A stretch of 9,335 nt of DNA from a bacterium (lineage in GTDB: Bacteria > Auribacterota > Auribacteria > Auribacterales > Auribacteraceae), in NCBI GenBank assembly GCA_021161885.1, contig JAGGZS010000221.1:1-9335 (forward strand), written 5' to 3'. The notes under the pieces are model-generated. The model saw nothing but the letters and a program-made list of their open reading frames with translations, had not been told where the DNA came from and did no database searches. Made by a program: the position numbers and the translations under genes. Positions 1-6,975 of this stretch are shown in pieces (the stretch's first letter is position 1; every line of letters starts with the position of its first letter).

Positions 1-78
1 TCCCCGTCCGTGAGGTCGGGGATGAGAGCAAGTTCCAGTAGTTTTTCATATGATATGAAAAACAGGCTGGACAACTGA
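1..78 (+). CDS. Possible C-terminal tail of a TnpB/OrfB-type protein (partial, 5' end outside window)
   Basis: Frame 1 is open from the window edge to TGA at 76-78 and reads 25 residues beginning SPSVRSGMRASSSS and ending NRLDN. The start resembles the APSVRAG-like tail seen at the C-terminus of many IS200/IS605-family OrfB/TnpB proteins, where the DNA encoding it is itself a GC-rich hairpin, exactly as here at 2-21. TnpB proteins are RNA-guided nucleases that act with an omega-RNA made from the 3' end of the element. None of the catalytic RuvC residues lie inside the window, so the identification rests only on the tail motif and the hairpin context. It could equally be chance readthrough of a non-coding repeat. 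The family is known; the assignment is my inference. Confidence 0.4.
   Translation, partial: SPSVRSGMRASSSSFSYDMKNRLDN
2..21 (+). repeat. GC-rich hairpin 1 with GTGA tetraloop
   Basis: CCCCGTCC (2-9) pairs with GGTCGGGG (14-21) across a GTGA loop, with one internal T-T mismatch; T1 and A22 can extend the stem. It is nearly identical to the hairpin at 97-116. GTGA belongs to the GNRA class of stable RNA tetraloops. Hairpins of this CCCCGTCC type are typical of the right-hand part of IS200/IS605-type elements. Confidence 0.75.
32..75 (+). repeat. Perfect 10-bp inverted repeat with 3-nt loop, extendable stem
   Basis: GTTTTTCATA (41-50) and TATGAAAAAC (54-63) are exact reverse complements around a TGA loop. 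Outside it, CCAG (35-38) can pair with CTGG (67-70) across small internal loops, and GTT (32-34) with AAC (73-75) past a two-base bulge, giving one long imperfect stem from 32 to 75. It lies between the two CCCCGTCC hairpins. A short CAAC/GTTG hairpin (72-75 with 81-84) competes with the outermost pairs. A structured RNA such as a TnpB omega-RNA 3' region is a reasonable reading but is not proven. Confidence 0.7.
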
Positions 79-96
79 AAGTTGAAACAGAAGATA

Positions 97-116
97 CCCC
101 GTCCGTAAGGGCGGGG
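97..116 (+). repeat. GC-rich hairpin 2 with GTAA tetraloop; possible right end of an IS200/IS605-like element
   Basis: CCCCGTCC (97-104) pairs with GGGCGGGG (109-116) through a GTAA loop, the single imperfect pair being T-G, which is allowed in RNA. It differs from hairpin 1 at two positions: A for G in the loop and G for T in the 3' arm. In IS200/IS605 elements an imperfect hairpin near the right end is what the transposase recognises, and in TnpB systems it is the last omega-RNA hairpin before the guide. If so, the element ends a few bases further on, in the 117-125 region. A T-run at 129-136 follows, but it is 12 nt past the stem, too far for a standard intrinsic terminator. Confidence 0.55.
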
Positions 117-147
117 AGATTCATAAAATTTTTTTTAGAGAAATATT

Positions 148-1464
148 ATGGAATTTGATAAAAAATATTATATTCAGGTTTGGGGTTGCCAGATGAATGC
201 CTATGACGCTGATTTGATAAACTCGATTCTTACATCATCCGGGTTTGTCCCGGTTGATAATGAGGATGAGGCTAATATTGTACTGCTTCAGACTTGCAGT
301 GTAAGGGAATCAGCCGAAGTTAAAGTTTTTAATAAAATAAGTAAACTTATAAAACGGAAGAAAAACGACAACAACGGGCTTACCATTGGTGTATGCGGTT
401 GTATGGCTGAAAATCAGGAAAGCGTGATTTTAAAAAAGTATCCTGAAGTTGACGTCCTTTGCGGACCTAACGCTTACGTGGAATTGCCCAGGCTTATTGA
501 AAATTCTATATTGGGCGTAAAAACCCATGAGTTAATCAAAGATGATAAAAGGGATTTTTATCCGCAGGTCCAACATAAAAAACAGTTGCGGGCATACGTA
601 GCTGTTATGCGCGGATGCGATAATTTTTGTTCTTATTGTATTGTGCCGTATGTAAGGGGTCGGGAAAAAAGTATGCCGCCGGATAAAATTTTTTGTGAAG
701 CGCAAAAACTCGTAGATAACGGGTGCAGGGAAATAACTCTTTTGGGACAGAATGTCAATTCCTACGGCAAAGAGTATAATATGCGCTTTGTCGATCTGCT
801 GAATAAACTTAATTCTATTGACGGACAATTCAGGCTTCGGTTCTTGACTTCTCATCCAAAAGATGCGGATAAAGACCTTTTTAAAGCTATACGTGATTTG
901 GATAAGGTATGCCCTTACCTGCATCTGCCTATACAGTCGGGTTCAAATAAGATTTTAGAAAAAATGAACCGCAAATATACCCGAGAAAATTATCTGCGTA
1001 AAATTGATCTTGTTAAAGAACTTGTGCCGGATATATCGTTATCGTCCGATTTTATTGTAGGGTTTCCCAGTGAAACAGAAGACGATTTTCAGGATACTTT
1101 AGACGTTATGAATTATGTTGAGTATGATTCCTCTTTTATTTTTAAGTATTCCGTAAGATATGGTACCAGCGCGGCAAAATATGAAGGCAATGTGCCTAAA
1201 CAAATAAAAGAAGACCGTAACCGCCGCCTGCTTGAACTGCAGGAAAAAATAAGTCTGCGGAAAAATAAAAAATTTCTTAATAAAAAAGTGCAAATTCTAG
1301 TCGAAGGCAAAAGTAAACGCAATCCTGAACGATTGTTCGGGCGGTCGCTTAATTTTAAACGGGTTGTGTTTACCGGTGATGAAAAATATGTAGGTAAATA
1401 CGTTAATGTATCAATAAATAAAGTAACACCTTTAACATTGTTTGGAACTATTGAAAATGTCTAA
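148..1464 (+). CDS. miaB: tRNA-2-methylthio-N6-dimethylallyladenosine synthase MiaB
   Basis: This cytosolic radical-SAM methylthiotransferase converts i6A37 to ms2i6A37 in tRNAs that read codons starting with U. All three domains are visible in the 438 residues. The N-terminal MTTase domain has Cys14 (in WGCQMN), Cys50 (in LQTCSVRE) and Cys85 (in GCMAE), the expected ligands of the auxiliary 4Fe-4S cluster. The radical-SAM core has Cys157, Cys161 and Cys164 in MRGCDNFCSYC, the CxxxCxxC ligands of the SAM-binding cluster, followed by IVPYVRGRE and a LGQNVNSYG segment. A C-terminal TRAM domain (about 375-435) is expected to bind tRNA. The ATG at 148 is preceded by a weak AGAG at 137-140 and gives a normal N-terminus and family length. 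The product of miaA, three genes downstream, makes its substrate. The stop overlaps the mutS start by 8 nt. Assignment to MiaB over MtaB or RimO rests on the QMN and GCMAE signatures and on the neighbours. Confidence 0.96.
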   Translation: MEFDKKYYIQVWGCQMNAYDADLINSILTSSGFVPVDNEDEANIVLLQTCSVRESAEVKVFNKISKLIKRKKNDNNGLTIGVCGCMAENQESVILKKYPEVDVLCGPNAYVELPRLIENSILGVKTHELIKDDKRDFYPQVQHKKQLRAYVAVMRGCDNFCSYCIVPYVRGREKSMPPDKIFCEAQKLVDNGCREITLLGQNVNSYGKEYNMRFVDLLNKLNSIDGQFRLRFLTSHPKDADKDLFKAIRDLDKVCPYLHLPIQSGSNKILEKMNRKYTRENYLRKIDLVKELVPDISLSSDFIVGFPSETEDDFQDTLDVMNYVEYDSSFIFKYSVRYGTSAAKYEGNVPKQIKEDRNRRLLELQEKISLRKNKKFLNKKVQILVEGKSKRNPERLFGRSLNFKRVVFTGDEKYVGKYVNVSINKVTPLTLFGTIENV

Positions 1465-4084
1465 CATAACTCCTATGATGAAACAGTATAACCAGATGAA
1501 ACAAAAAGTGCAGGGCGCTATCTTACTTTTTCGGCTGGGCGATTTTTACGAAATGTTTTACGATGACGCAAAAATAGCGTCGTCTATTCTCGAGATAACT
1601 TTAACCGCGCGCGAAGGAGGCAGAACCGGTAAATATCCTATGTGCGGGTTTCCTTACCATGCTGCCGGCTCATATATACCGAAATTGATTAAAGCCGGCA
1701 AAAAAGTAGCTATTTGCGAGCAGGTGGAAGACCCGAAAAAAGCTAAAGGTATTGTCAAGCGCGATATAGTGAAAGTTATCACTCCCGGAACCGCTGTTGA
1801 CGAAAATCTTCTTAACGCTGACACAAGTAATTTCCTTGCCTCTTTATGTGTAATAAAAAATGTTTACGGTTTAGCTATTGTTGAATTGTCAACCGGCGAT
1901 TTCAGAGTTTGCGAAATAGATAATGAACACGATTTATTAAGCGAAATTTTCAGAATAACCCCTTCGGAACTGGTTATCGCAGAGACGTTGTTAAATGATA
2001 AGGAATTCAGCTCTAAACTTAAAAATATTGCGCGCTGTACTATCAATCCTTATGAAGATTGGATGTTTGAGACAACATCAGCTGAACAGCGGTTAAGGGA
2101 ACTGTTAGGCACATTTACTCTCGAAGGGTTTGGTATCAGCGAATCAAGCCCTGTTATCGGCGCGGCGGGAGCGGCTGTCAATTTTCTTAATGAAAATTTA
2201 TGCACTGCGTTAGATCATATCACTGTAATAAAATCTTATTCACTTAACGATTATTTGATAATTGACCCTATATCCCAGAGAAACCTTGAACTGCTTGAAA
2301 CCATAAGACCTGATTCTACTGGCAAAACATTGTTTTCTATTCTTGATTTTACCTCAACTTCAATGGGCGCAAGGTTATTGAAAGAATGGATTACATCGCC
2401 TTTGATCGATGTAGATAAGATTAACGCCAGACTCAATGCGGTAGAAGATATTATGCAAAATCCCAGAATTCTCGACAATATAGAGGTTTTTTTAAAGAAA
2501 ATAAGGGATATTGAACGGCTGATTTCAAGATGTGGGTTTAACCAGATATATCCACGCGACGTGGTTGCCTTGAAAGAATCACTAAAACAAATTCCCAACC
2601 TTAAAAATGAGCTGAAAAATTTTGAATCTAAATTATTAAAAAATTTCTATGATGGATTAGTTGAACTGCCCGCGCTTGTCGATGAAATACAAAAAGCCAT
2701 AGTCGATGAGCCGCCTGCAACAATTAAAGACGGCGGTGTAATTAAACCGGGTTATAATGAGGAACTTGACAAAATTCGCTCTGTTAGCAAAGACGGCAAA
2801 TCGTGGATGGCAAAATTTCAGGCAAAAGAAATGCAAAGGACAGGAATAAAATCACTTAAAGTACGCTATAACAAAGTGTTCGGTTACTATATAGAAGTTA
2901 CGAAAACAAATCTTGATATGGTGCCTGATAATTATATTCGCAAACAGACTCTTTCCAACGGTGAAAGATATATCACAGCTGAACTTAAAGAGATAGAATC
3001 TCAAGTGCTTAACGCTGAAGAACAAATAAAAGAAATTGAAACAAATATTTTTTCTGAACTGCGAATCAATATTTTAGCTTATACCAATCAGATTCAGGTT
3101 ACCGGCAGAACCTGCGCTATGCTTGACTGTATAGTATCGTTCGCAAAGGCGGCTTTGTATTTTGAATACGCAAAACCGGTTGTCAATAATGATGACAAAA
3201 TAGAGATTATTAATGGCAGGCATCCTGTAATTGAAGCGATACTGGATAAGGGCGAATTCGTGCCTAATGACCTGATGATTGATACGGAATCTAACCAGCT
3301 TCTGATCATAACCGGACCTAATATGGCGGGAAAATCAACTTATATTCGCCAAGCCGCTTTATTGGTAATAATGGCTCAGACGGGATCGTTCATACCTGCT
3401 GAATCCGCTTTTATAGGTGTAGCGGACAGGGTGTTTACGAGAGTGGGAGCATCCGATGAACTGGGCAAAGGGCAGTCTACCTTTATGGTTGAAATGATTG
3501 AAACCGCTAACATTTTAAATAACGCTACCGAGCATAGTCTCATCATATTAGATGAAATAGGCAGAGGAACAAGCACTTTTGACGGCATAAGCATAGCATG
3601 GGCAGTGGCTGAATATTTAAGCAATACACCGTCTGTGCGGGCGCGAACATTGTTCGCTACACATTATCATGAACTGACAGAACTTGAAAACCAGATTGAA
3701 GGCGTGGTAAACTATAACATCGCTGTTAAAGAATGGAACGACCAAATAATTTTTTTACGAAAGATTGTTCAAGGAGGTACCGATAAGAGTTATGGGATAC
3801 ATGTAGCCCGTTTGGCAGGGTTACCCCGCAGGGTGATTAATCGGGCGATGGAAATTTTAGCCCATCTCGAAAACGATTGTATTCGGGAACAGCAAATGCT
3901 GTCTAAAATAAATGCTGATGACGAGGCGGTTTTATCACATGGCGAACAGCTTATGTTGTTCGCGGAAAATAAACCGAACCCGGCTGTGGAGAAACTGAAA
4001 AAAATTTTATGCGATAAAATTACTCCGCTGGAAGCGTTAAATTTACTTTATGAACTTAAAGAATTGTCTAATGATAACGAATAA
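1457..4084 (+). CDS. mutS: DNA mismatch repair ATPase MutS
   Basis: MutS clamps DNA, recognises mispaired or looped-out bases, and recruits MutL in an ATP-dependent way. The ATG at 1457 is preferred over the in-frame TTG at 1442 because it gives MSNITPMMKQY, which matches the family N-terminus; the product is then 875 residues. In that numbering the mismatch-probing F-x-E motif is Phe30-Tyr31-Glu32 (GDFYEMF). The Walker A loop GPNMAGKST is 620-628, the GKGQSTFM signature region is about 670-677, Walker B is LDEIGRGTSTFDG with Asp699-Glu700, and the THYHEL switch is about 735-740. Near the C-terminus QLMLF (831-835) fits the sliding-clamp binding consensus. Together these mark a MutS1-type repair protein and not MutS2, which lacks the N-terminal mismatch domain. 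The start lies inside the miaB 3' end (8-nt overlap) and mutL follows after 12 nt, so the pair is probably co-transcribed and translationally coupled. Confidence 0.98.
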   Translation: MSNITPMMKQYNQMKQKVQGAILLFRLGDFYEMFYDDAKIASSILEITLTAREGGRTGKYPMCGFPYHAAGSYIPKLIKAGKKVAICEQVEDPKKAKGIVKRDIVKVITPGTAVDENLLNADTSNFLASLCVIKNVYGLAIVELSTGDFRVCEIDNEHDLLSEIFRITPSELVIAETLLNDKEFSSKLKNIARCTINPYEDWMFETTSAEQRLRELLGTFTLEGFGISESSPVIGAAGAAVNFLNENLCTALDHITVIKSYSLNDYLIIDPISQRNLELLETIRPDSTGKTLFSILDFTSTSMGARLLKEWITSPLIDVDKINARLNAVEDIMQNPRILDNIEVFLKKIRDIERLISRCGFNQIYPRDVVALKESLKQIPNLKNELKNFESKLLKNFYDGLVELPALVDEIQKAIVDEPPATIKDGGVIKPGYNEELDKIRSVSKDGKSWMAKFQAKEMQRTGIKSLKVRYNKVFGYYIEVTKTNLDMVPDNYIRKQTLSNGERYITAELKEIESQVLNAEEQIKEIETNIFSELRINILAYTNQIQVTGRTCAMLDCIVSFAKAALYFEYAKPVVNNDDKIEIINGRHPVIEAILDKGEFVPNDLMIDTESNQLLIITGPNMAGKSTYIRQAALLVIMAQTGSFIPAESAFIGVADRVFTRVGASDELGKGQSTFMVEMIETANILNNATEHSLIILDEIGRGTSTFDGISIAWAVAEYLSNTPSVRARTLFATHYHELTELENQIEGVVNYNIAVKEWNDQIIFLRKIVQGGTDKSYGIHVARLAGLPRRVINRAMEILAHLENDCIREQQMLSKINADDEAVLSHGEQLMLFAENKPNPAVEKLKKILCDKITPLEALNLLYELKELSNDNE

Positions 4085-4096
4085 CGGTGAGTAAAT

Positions 4097-5998
4097 ATGA
4101 AAATAAAAATACTTGACGATAAAGTAATTAATAAAATCGCCGCGGGCGAGGTGATTGAAAATCCTGCCGCCGTAGTTAAAGAACTTATTGAAAACAGTAT
4201 TGACGCCCAAGCTAACAGAATAAATATTGATATTAGCCAATCCGGAATGAAACTTATACGCATAGCGGACAACGGAATGGGGATGGACAGGGAAGATGCC
4301 AAAATTGCACTTGAACGGCATGCCACAAGCAAATTAAAAACCGATAAAGATTTATATTCACTCAGCACAATGGGGTTTAGAGGCGAGGCGTTGCCAAGTA
4401 TAGCAGCGGTATCCAGATTTCTTCTGCGGACATCTACGCAAGAAAATCAAATAGGCACAAGCATACGTGTTGACGGCGGACATATTATGGGTGTAGCTGA
4501 AGATAATATCGCGCCGGGCACTATTATTGAAATAAGGGATTTGTTTTATAATGTGCCTGCCAGAAAAAAATTCGTGCGCAGTTTTCATGCCGAGAAAATG
4601 GCTATTAATCAAATATTTTTAAAATTAGCCCTGTCTCATCCGAAAATTCATTTTACTTTGTGTGATGAAAACAGGGAAGTTTACCGACTGCTGGGAACTG
4701 AGCATATCCATGAAAGAATATCGCATATTTTCGGCAGGGATTTTCTATCGGATTTAATTCCGTTTAAAGCCGAAGGAGAAAATGTTTCTATAAAAGGATA
4801 TATATCTCATCCGCAGTTATGCCGTAATACTCGATCCGGCCAGTATTTTTTCGTAAATACAAGAGTTATTAGGTCGTACCAGTTATCGCAATCGATCCGT
4901 CGCGCTTACGGAACACTTCTGCCGGCAGGCAGATTCCCGATAGTTTTTCTTTATATGGATATTGACCCTTCAACCGTGGACGTTAATATTCATCCCACTA
5001 AAAATGAAGTCAAATTTTCACAGTTATCACAAGTAGAAAATTTGGTGAAGAAAACTATGCAGGATGTGCTTAAAAGTTCTAAACTGATTTTTGATATTAA
5101 AGAGCAAAACGATGAGTTTAAAAAAATTAATTTTTCTTATAATATACCAAGGTTTAACCAGTATTCTTCGCCGGCGGATAAATCATCATCAAATTTATTA
5201 AATCCTAACGCTTCTCAGGATTCTTCTCTGCAGCCTAAATATCAAGCGCCTTTTTCTGAAATAAAACAAAAGTCCACTGATACTGATGCTGTTTCGTCTA
5301 ACGATATGGAAGATGATTTCGTTAACCGTCTTGACAATATGCTGCAAAGTGAACAAACCGATGAGAACGGGTCTTTTTCCGCTGAATATGTGCAGGATAC
5401 GGATATGGAAAACCAGTTATATATATCCGGCATAAAAGTTGTGGGACAGATAGGAAAATGTTTTATTCTGTGCGAATCGGCAGAAGGATTAGTTATAATA
5501 GACCAGCACGCCGCTCACGAACGTATTAATTATGAAAAAATATTAAGGCAAATATCGAGCGGTTCTCTGCCGTCTCAATCTTTGATGTTCCCTGTAACTT
5601 ATCAGGCGGATAAAATACGAAAAAAAGTTTTATTATCGAAAATAGGTCTTTTAAAACAAGCGGGAATAGGCATTAATCCTTTTGGCAACGATACTTTTAT
5701 TATAGACGCTTTACCCAAATATATTTCTCAGACATCTATAATCGCTTTACTTGAAGACATTATTGATGAATCACGAAAAGATTCATCGGATTCTTTATCG
5801 AACTGGCAGGAAAAGCTGGCTAAAATGATGGCCTGCCGCAGTTCTGTTAAATCCGCCGATAAACTGCAGATGCAGGAACTGCAGCAGTTGGCTGACGATC
5901 TTTTTCTGACTCAAACACCGTATACCTGCCCTCACGGCAGACCAACAATTATCAGGATGAGTTATGGACAACTGCGAAAAGAATTTAAGCGGGAATAA
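4097..5998 (+). CDS. mutL: DNA mismatch repair protein MutL, endonuclease-proficient type
   Basis: MutL is the ATP-gated partner of MutS. The N-terminal GHKL ATPase shows Glu29 and Asn33 (KELIENSIDA), Asp58 in DNGMGM and the GFRGEAL lid at 93-99, followed by the transducer domain to about residue 330. A low-complexity linker rich in Ser, Gln, Asn and Asp spans about 335-430. The C-terminal domain has DQHAAHERINYE at 469-480, an exact DQHA(X)2E(X)4E metal-binding nuclease motif, plus ACR at 579-581 and CPHGRP at 611-616, the other metal-site motifs. E. coli MutL, which depends on MutH, lacks these; this protein should therefore nick DNA itself. QSLMFP (494-499) resembles the clamp-binding motif of nicking MutLs. 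GGTGAG at 4086-4091, five bases before the ATG, supports the start. Length (633 residues) is typical. miaA begins inside its 3' end. Confidence 0.98.
   Translation: MKIKILDDKVINKIAAGEVIENPAAVVKELIENSIDAQANRINIDISQSGMKLIRIADNGMGMDREDAKIALERHATSKLKTDKDLYSLSTMGFRGEALPSIAAVSRFLLRTSTQENQIGTSIRVDGGHIMGVAEDNIAPGTIIEIRDLFYNVPARKKFVRSFHAEKMAINQIFLKLALSHPKIHFTLCDENREVYRLLGTEHIHERISHIFGRDFLSDLIPFKAEGENVSIKGYISHPQLCRNTRSGQYFFVNTRVIRSYQLSQSIRRAYGTLLPAGRFPIVFLYMDIDPSTVDVNIHPTKNEVKFSQLSQVENLVKKTMQDVLKSSKLIFDIKEQNDEFKKINFSYNIPRFNQYSSPADKSSSNLLNPNASQDSSLQPKYQAPFSEIKQKSTDTDAVSSNDMEDDFVNRLDNMLQSEQTDENGSFSAEYVQDTDMENQLYISGIKVVGQIGKCFILCESAEGLVIIDQHAAHERINYEKILRQISSGSLPSQSLMFPVTYQADKIRKKVLLSKIGLLKQAGIGINPFGNDTFIIDALPKYISQTSIIALLEDIIDESRKDSSDSLSNWQEKLAKMMACRSSVKSADKLQMQELQQLADDLFLTQTPYTCPHGRPTIIRMSYGQLRKEFKRE
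5954..5961 (+). promoter_or_regulatory. Ribosome-binding site inside mutL that fixes the miaA start
   Basis: AGGATGAG lies in the mutL coding region with AGGA (5954-5957) six bases before ATG 5964. No other ATG lies between 5964 and the Walker A codons of miaA, so this site and the ATG together define the start and the 35-nt overlap. Confidence 0.7.
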
Positions 5999-6932
5999 AA
6001 CAGTTTTTATCGTAGGTCCTACTGCTTGCGGTAAATCGTTTATTGCGCATGAACTCGCTAAAAAAATCCATAATGCCGAAATAATATCTGCTGATTCTAT
6101 GCAGGTCTACAAACATATGAACATAATTACCGCTAAAGCGTCTTTGGAAATGAGATGGAAAATCCCTTATCATCTTATTGACTATGTTCCTTTTTATAGA
6201 ACTTATTCTGTTGCGGATTTTTATGAAGACGCGGTTGACGTTGTCAAACAACTGCATGACCAAGGAAAAATTCCGATTATAGTCGGCGGGACGGGAATGT
6301 ATGTGCGGACGTTGTTAAAAGGTATTTGCAGTGCTCCTGCCGCGGATGAGGTTTTTAGGGCGGAAATGATGTATGTCGCGGAAAATAATGGTTCGCAGTA
6401 CCTGCATGATAAATTACGGGAGGTTGATCCTGTCTCAGCCGAGCTTATCGCGCATCAGAACGTAAGGCGTGTTATACGTGCTCTTGAAGTTAATAAAATT
6501 ACCGGAGAAAAATTTTCTGAGCTGAAATCCCAGTGGAATAATCCGGTTGCGGATAATCATCCTGTTCTCGGCAAATTATTTTTACGGGGCGTGTTCTGGA
6601 CTCGCAACTTAATGTATGAACGAATTGAACGGCGAGTGGACGAAATGATTGAACAGGGATTGGTGAAAGAGGTCGAAAATTTGATTAAATTTGGTATATT
6701 GAAAAATAAATACGCATCGCAAGCGCTTGGAATTAAAGAAATTTCAGCATATATTAGCAAAAAATGCGATTTGGGCAGTGCGGTGAATTTATTAAAACGA
6801 AATACAAGGCGGTTTGCGAAAAGACAACTAACATGGTTTGGCAAGGAAGAAGGGTTCAACTGGTTTTTGTTGCTAAATGAATCATCTTTTTATAAAGTAA
6901 TTAGAAAAATGTATGACGATATTAATATTTAA
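5964..6932 (+). CDS. miaA: tRNA dimethylallyltransferase MiaA (i6A37 synthase)
   Basis: MiaA transfers the dimethylallyl group from DMAPP to N6 of A37 in UNN-reading tRNAs, giving i6A37, the substrate of MiaB. The P-loop GPTACGKS is at 18-25. SADSMQVYK (42-50) holds the expected catalytic Asp44. IIVGGTGMYVRTLLKG (105-120) and VRRVIRALEVNKITG (167-181) match the family, as does the C-terminal AKRQLTWF (285-292). The 322-residue length is normal. One conserved loop is altered: most MiaA proteins read GMDIGTAKP after the catalytic segment, while this one reads HMNIITAKAS (51-60), losing the usual Gly, Asp, Gly and Pro. Everything else argues for a functional enzyme, so this is probably lineage drift. 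The gene overlaps mutL by 35 nt and closes the miaB-mutS-mutL-miaA block. Confidence 0.95.
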   Translation: MDNCEKNLSGNKTVFIVGPTACGKSFIAHELAKKIHNAEIISADSMQVYKHMNIITAKASLEMRWKIPYHLIDYVPFYRTYSVADFYEDAVDVVKQLHDQGKIPIIVGGTGMYVRTLLKGICSAPAADEVFRAEMMYVAENNGSQYLHDKLREVDPVSAELIAHQNVRRVIRALEVNKITGEKFSELKSQWNNPVADNHPVLGKLFLRGVFWTRNLMYERIERRVDEMIEQGLVKEVENLIKFGILKNKYASQALGIKEISAYISKKCDLGSAVNLLKRNTRRFAKRQLTWFGKEEGFNWFLLLNESSFYKVIRKMYDDINI

Positions 6933-6966
6933 CAGGACGCAGTAAAATTATATTGTAATTAATAAT

Positions 6967-6973
6967 GGAGGGG
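6967..6973 (+). promoter_or_regulatory. Strong Shine-Dalgarno sequence for the GT-C gene
   Basis: GGAGGGG ends two bases before ATG 6976 (core GGAGG four bases away) and is stronger than the sites in front of miaB and mutS. The 43-nt gap after miaA has no GC-rich hairpin with T-run, so no terminator separates this gene from miaA. The AT-rich stretch at about 6947-6965 could hold a promoter, but no convincing -35/-10 pair was found. Confidence 0.65.
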
Positions 6974-6975
6974 AA

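Noticed and set aside
82..127. Promoter for miaB with TTGAAA (82-87) or CATAAA (122-127)
   Set aside because: Neither hexamer has a partner at 16-18 bp spacing; the intervening sequence is the GC-rich hairpin.
97..136. Hairpin 2 plus T-run as a Rho-independent terminator of an upstream gene
   Set aside because: The T8 run starts 12 nt after the stem instead of directly after it, and the stem has a near-identical partner at 2-21 without any T-run, so a repeat/element explanation fits better.
532..924. Long reverse-strand open frames opposite miaB, mutS, mutL, miaA and the GT-C gene
   Set aside because: All lie opposite strongly conserved coding sequence, have no recognisable motifs or plausible ribosome-binding sites, and are composition shadows.
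1442..1456. TTG at 1442 as the mutS start
   Set aside because: The five extra residues MELLK are not family-like, while ATG 1457 gives MSNITPMMKQY, close to the usual MutS N-terminus.
6946..6960. AATTA/TAATT inverted repeat in the miaA to GT-C gap as an operator
   Set aside because: Only a 5-bp AT stem in AT-rich intergenic DNA; expected by chance.
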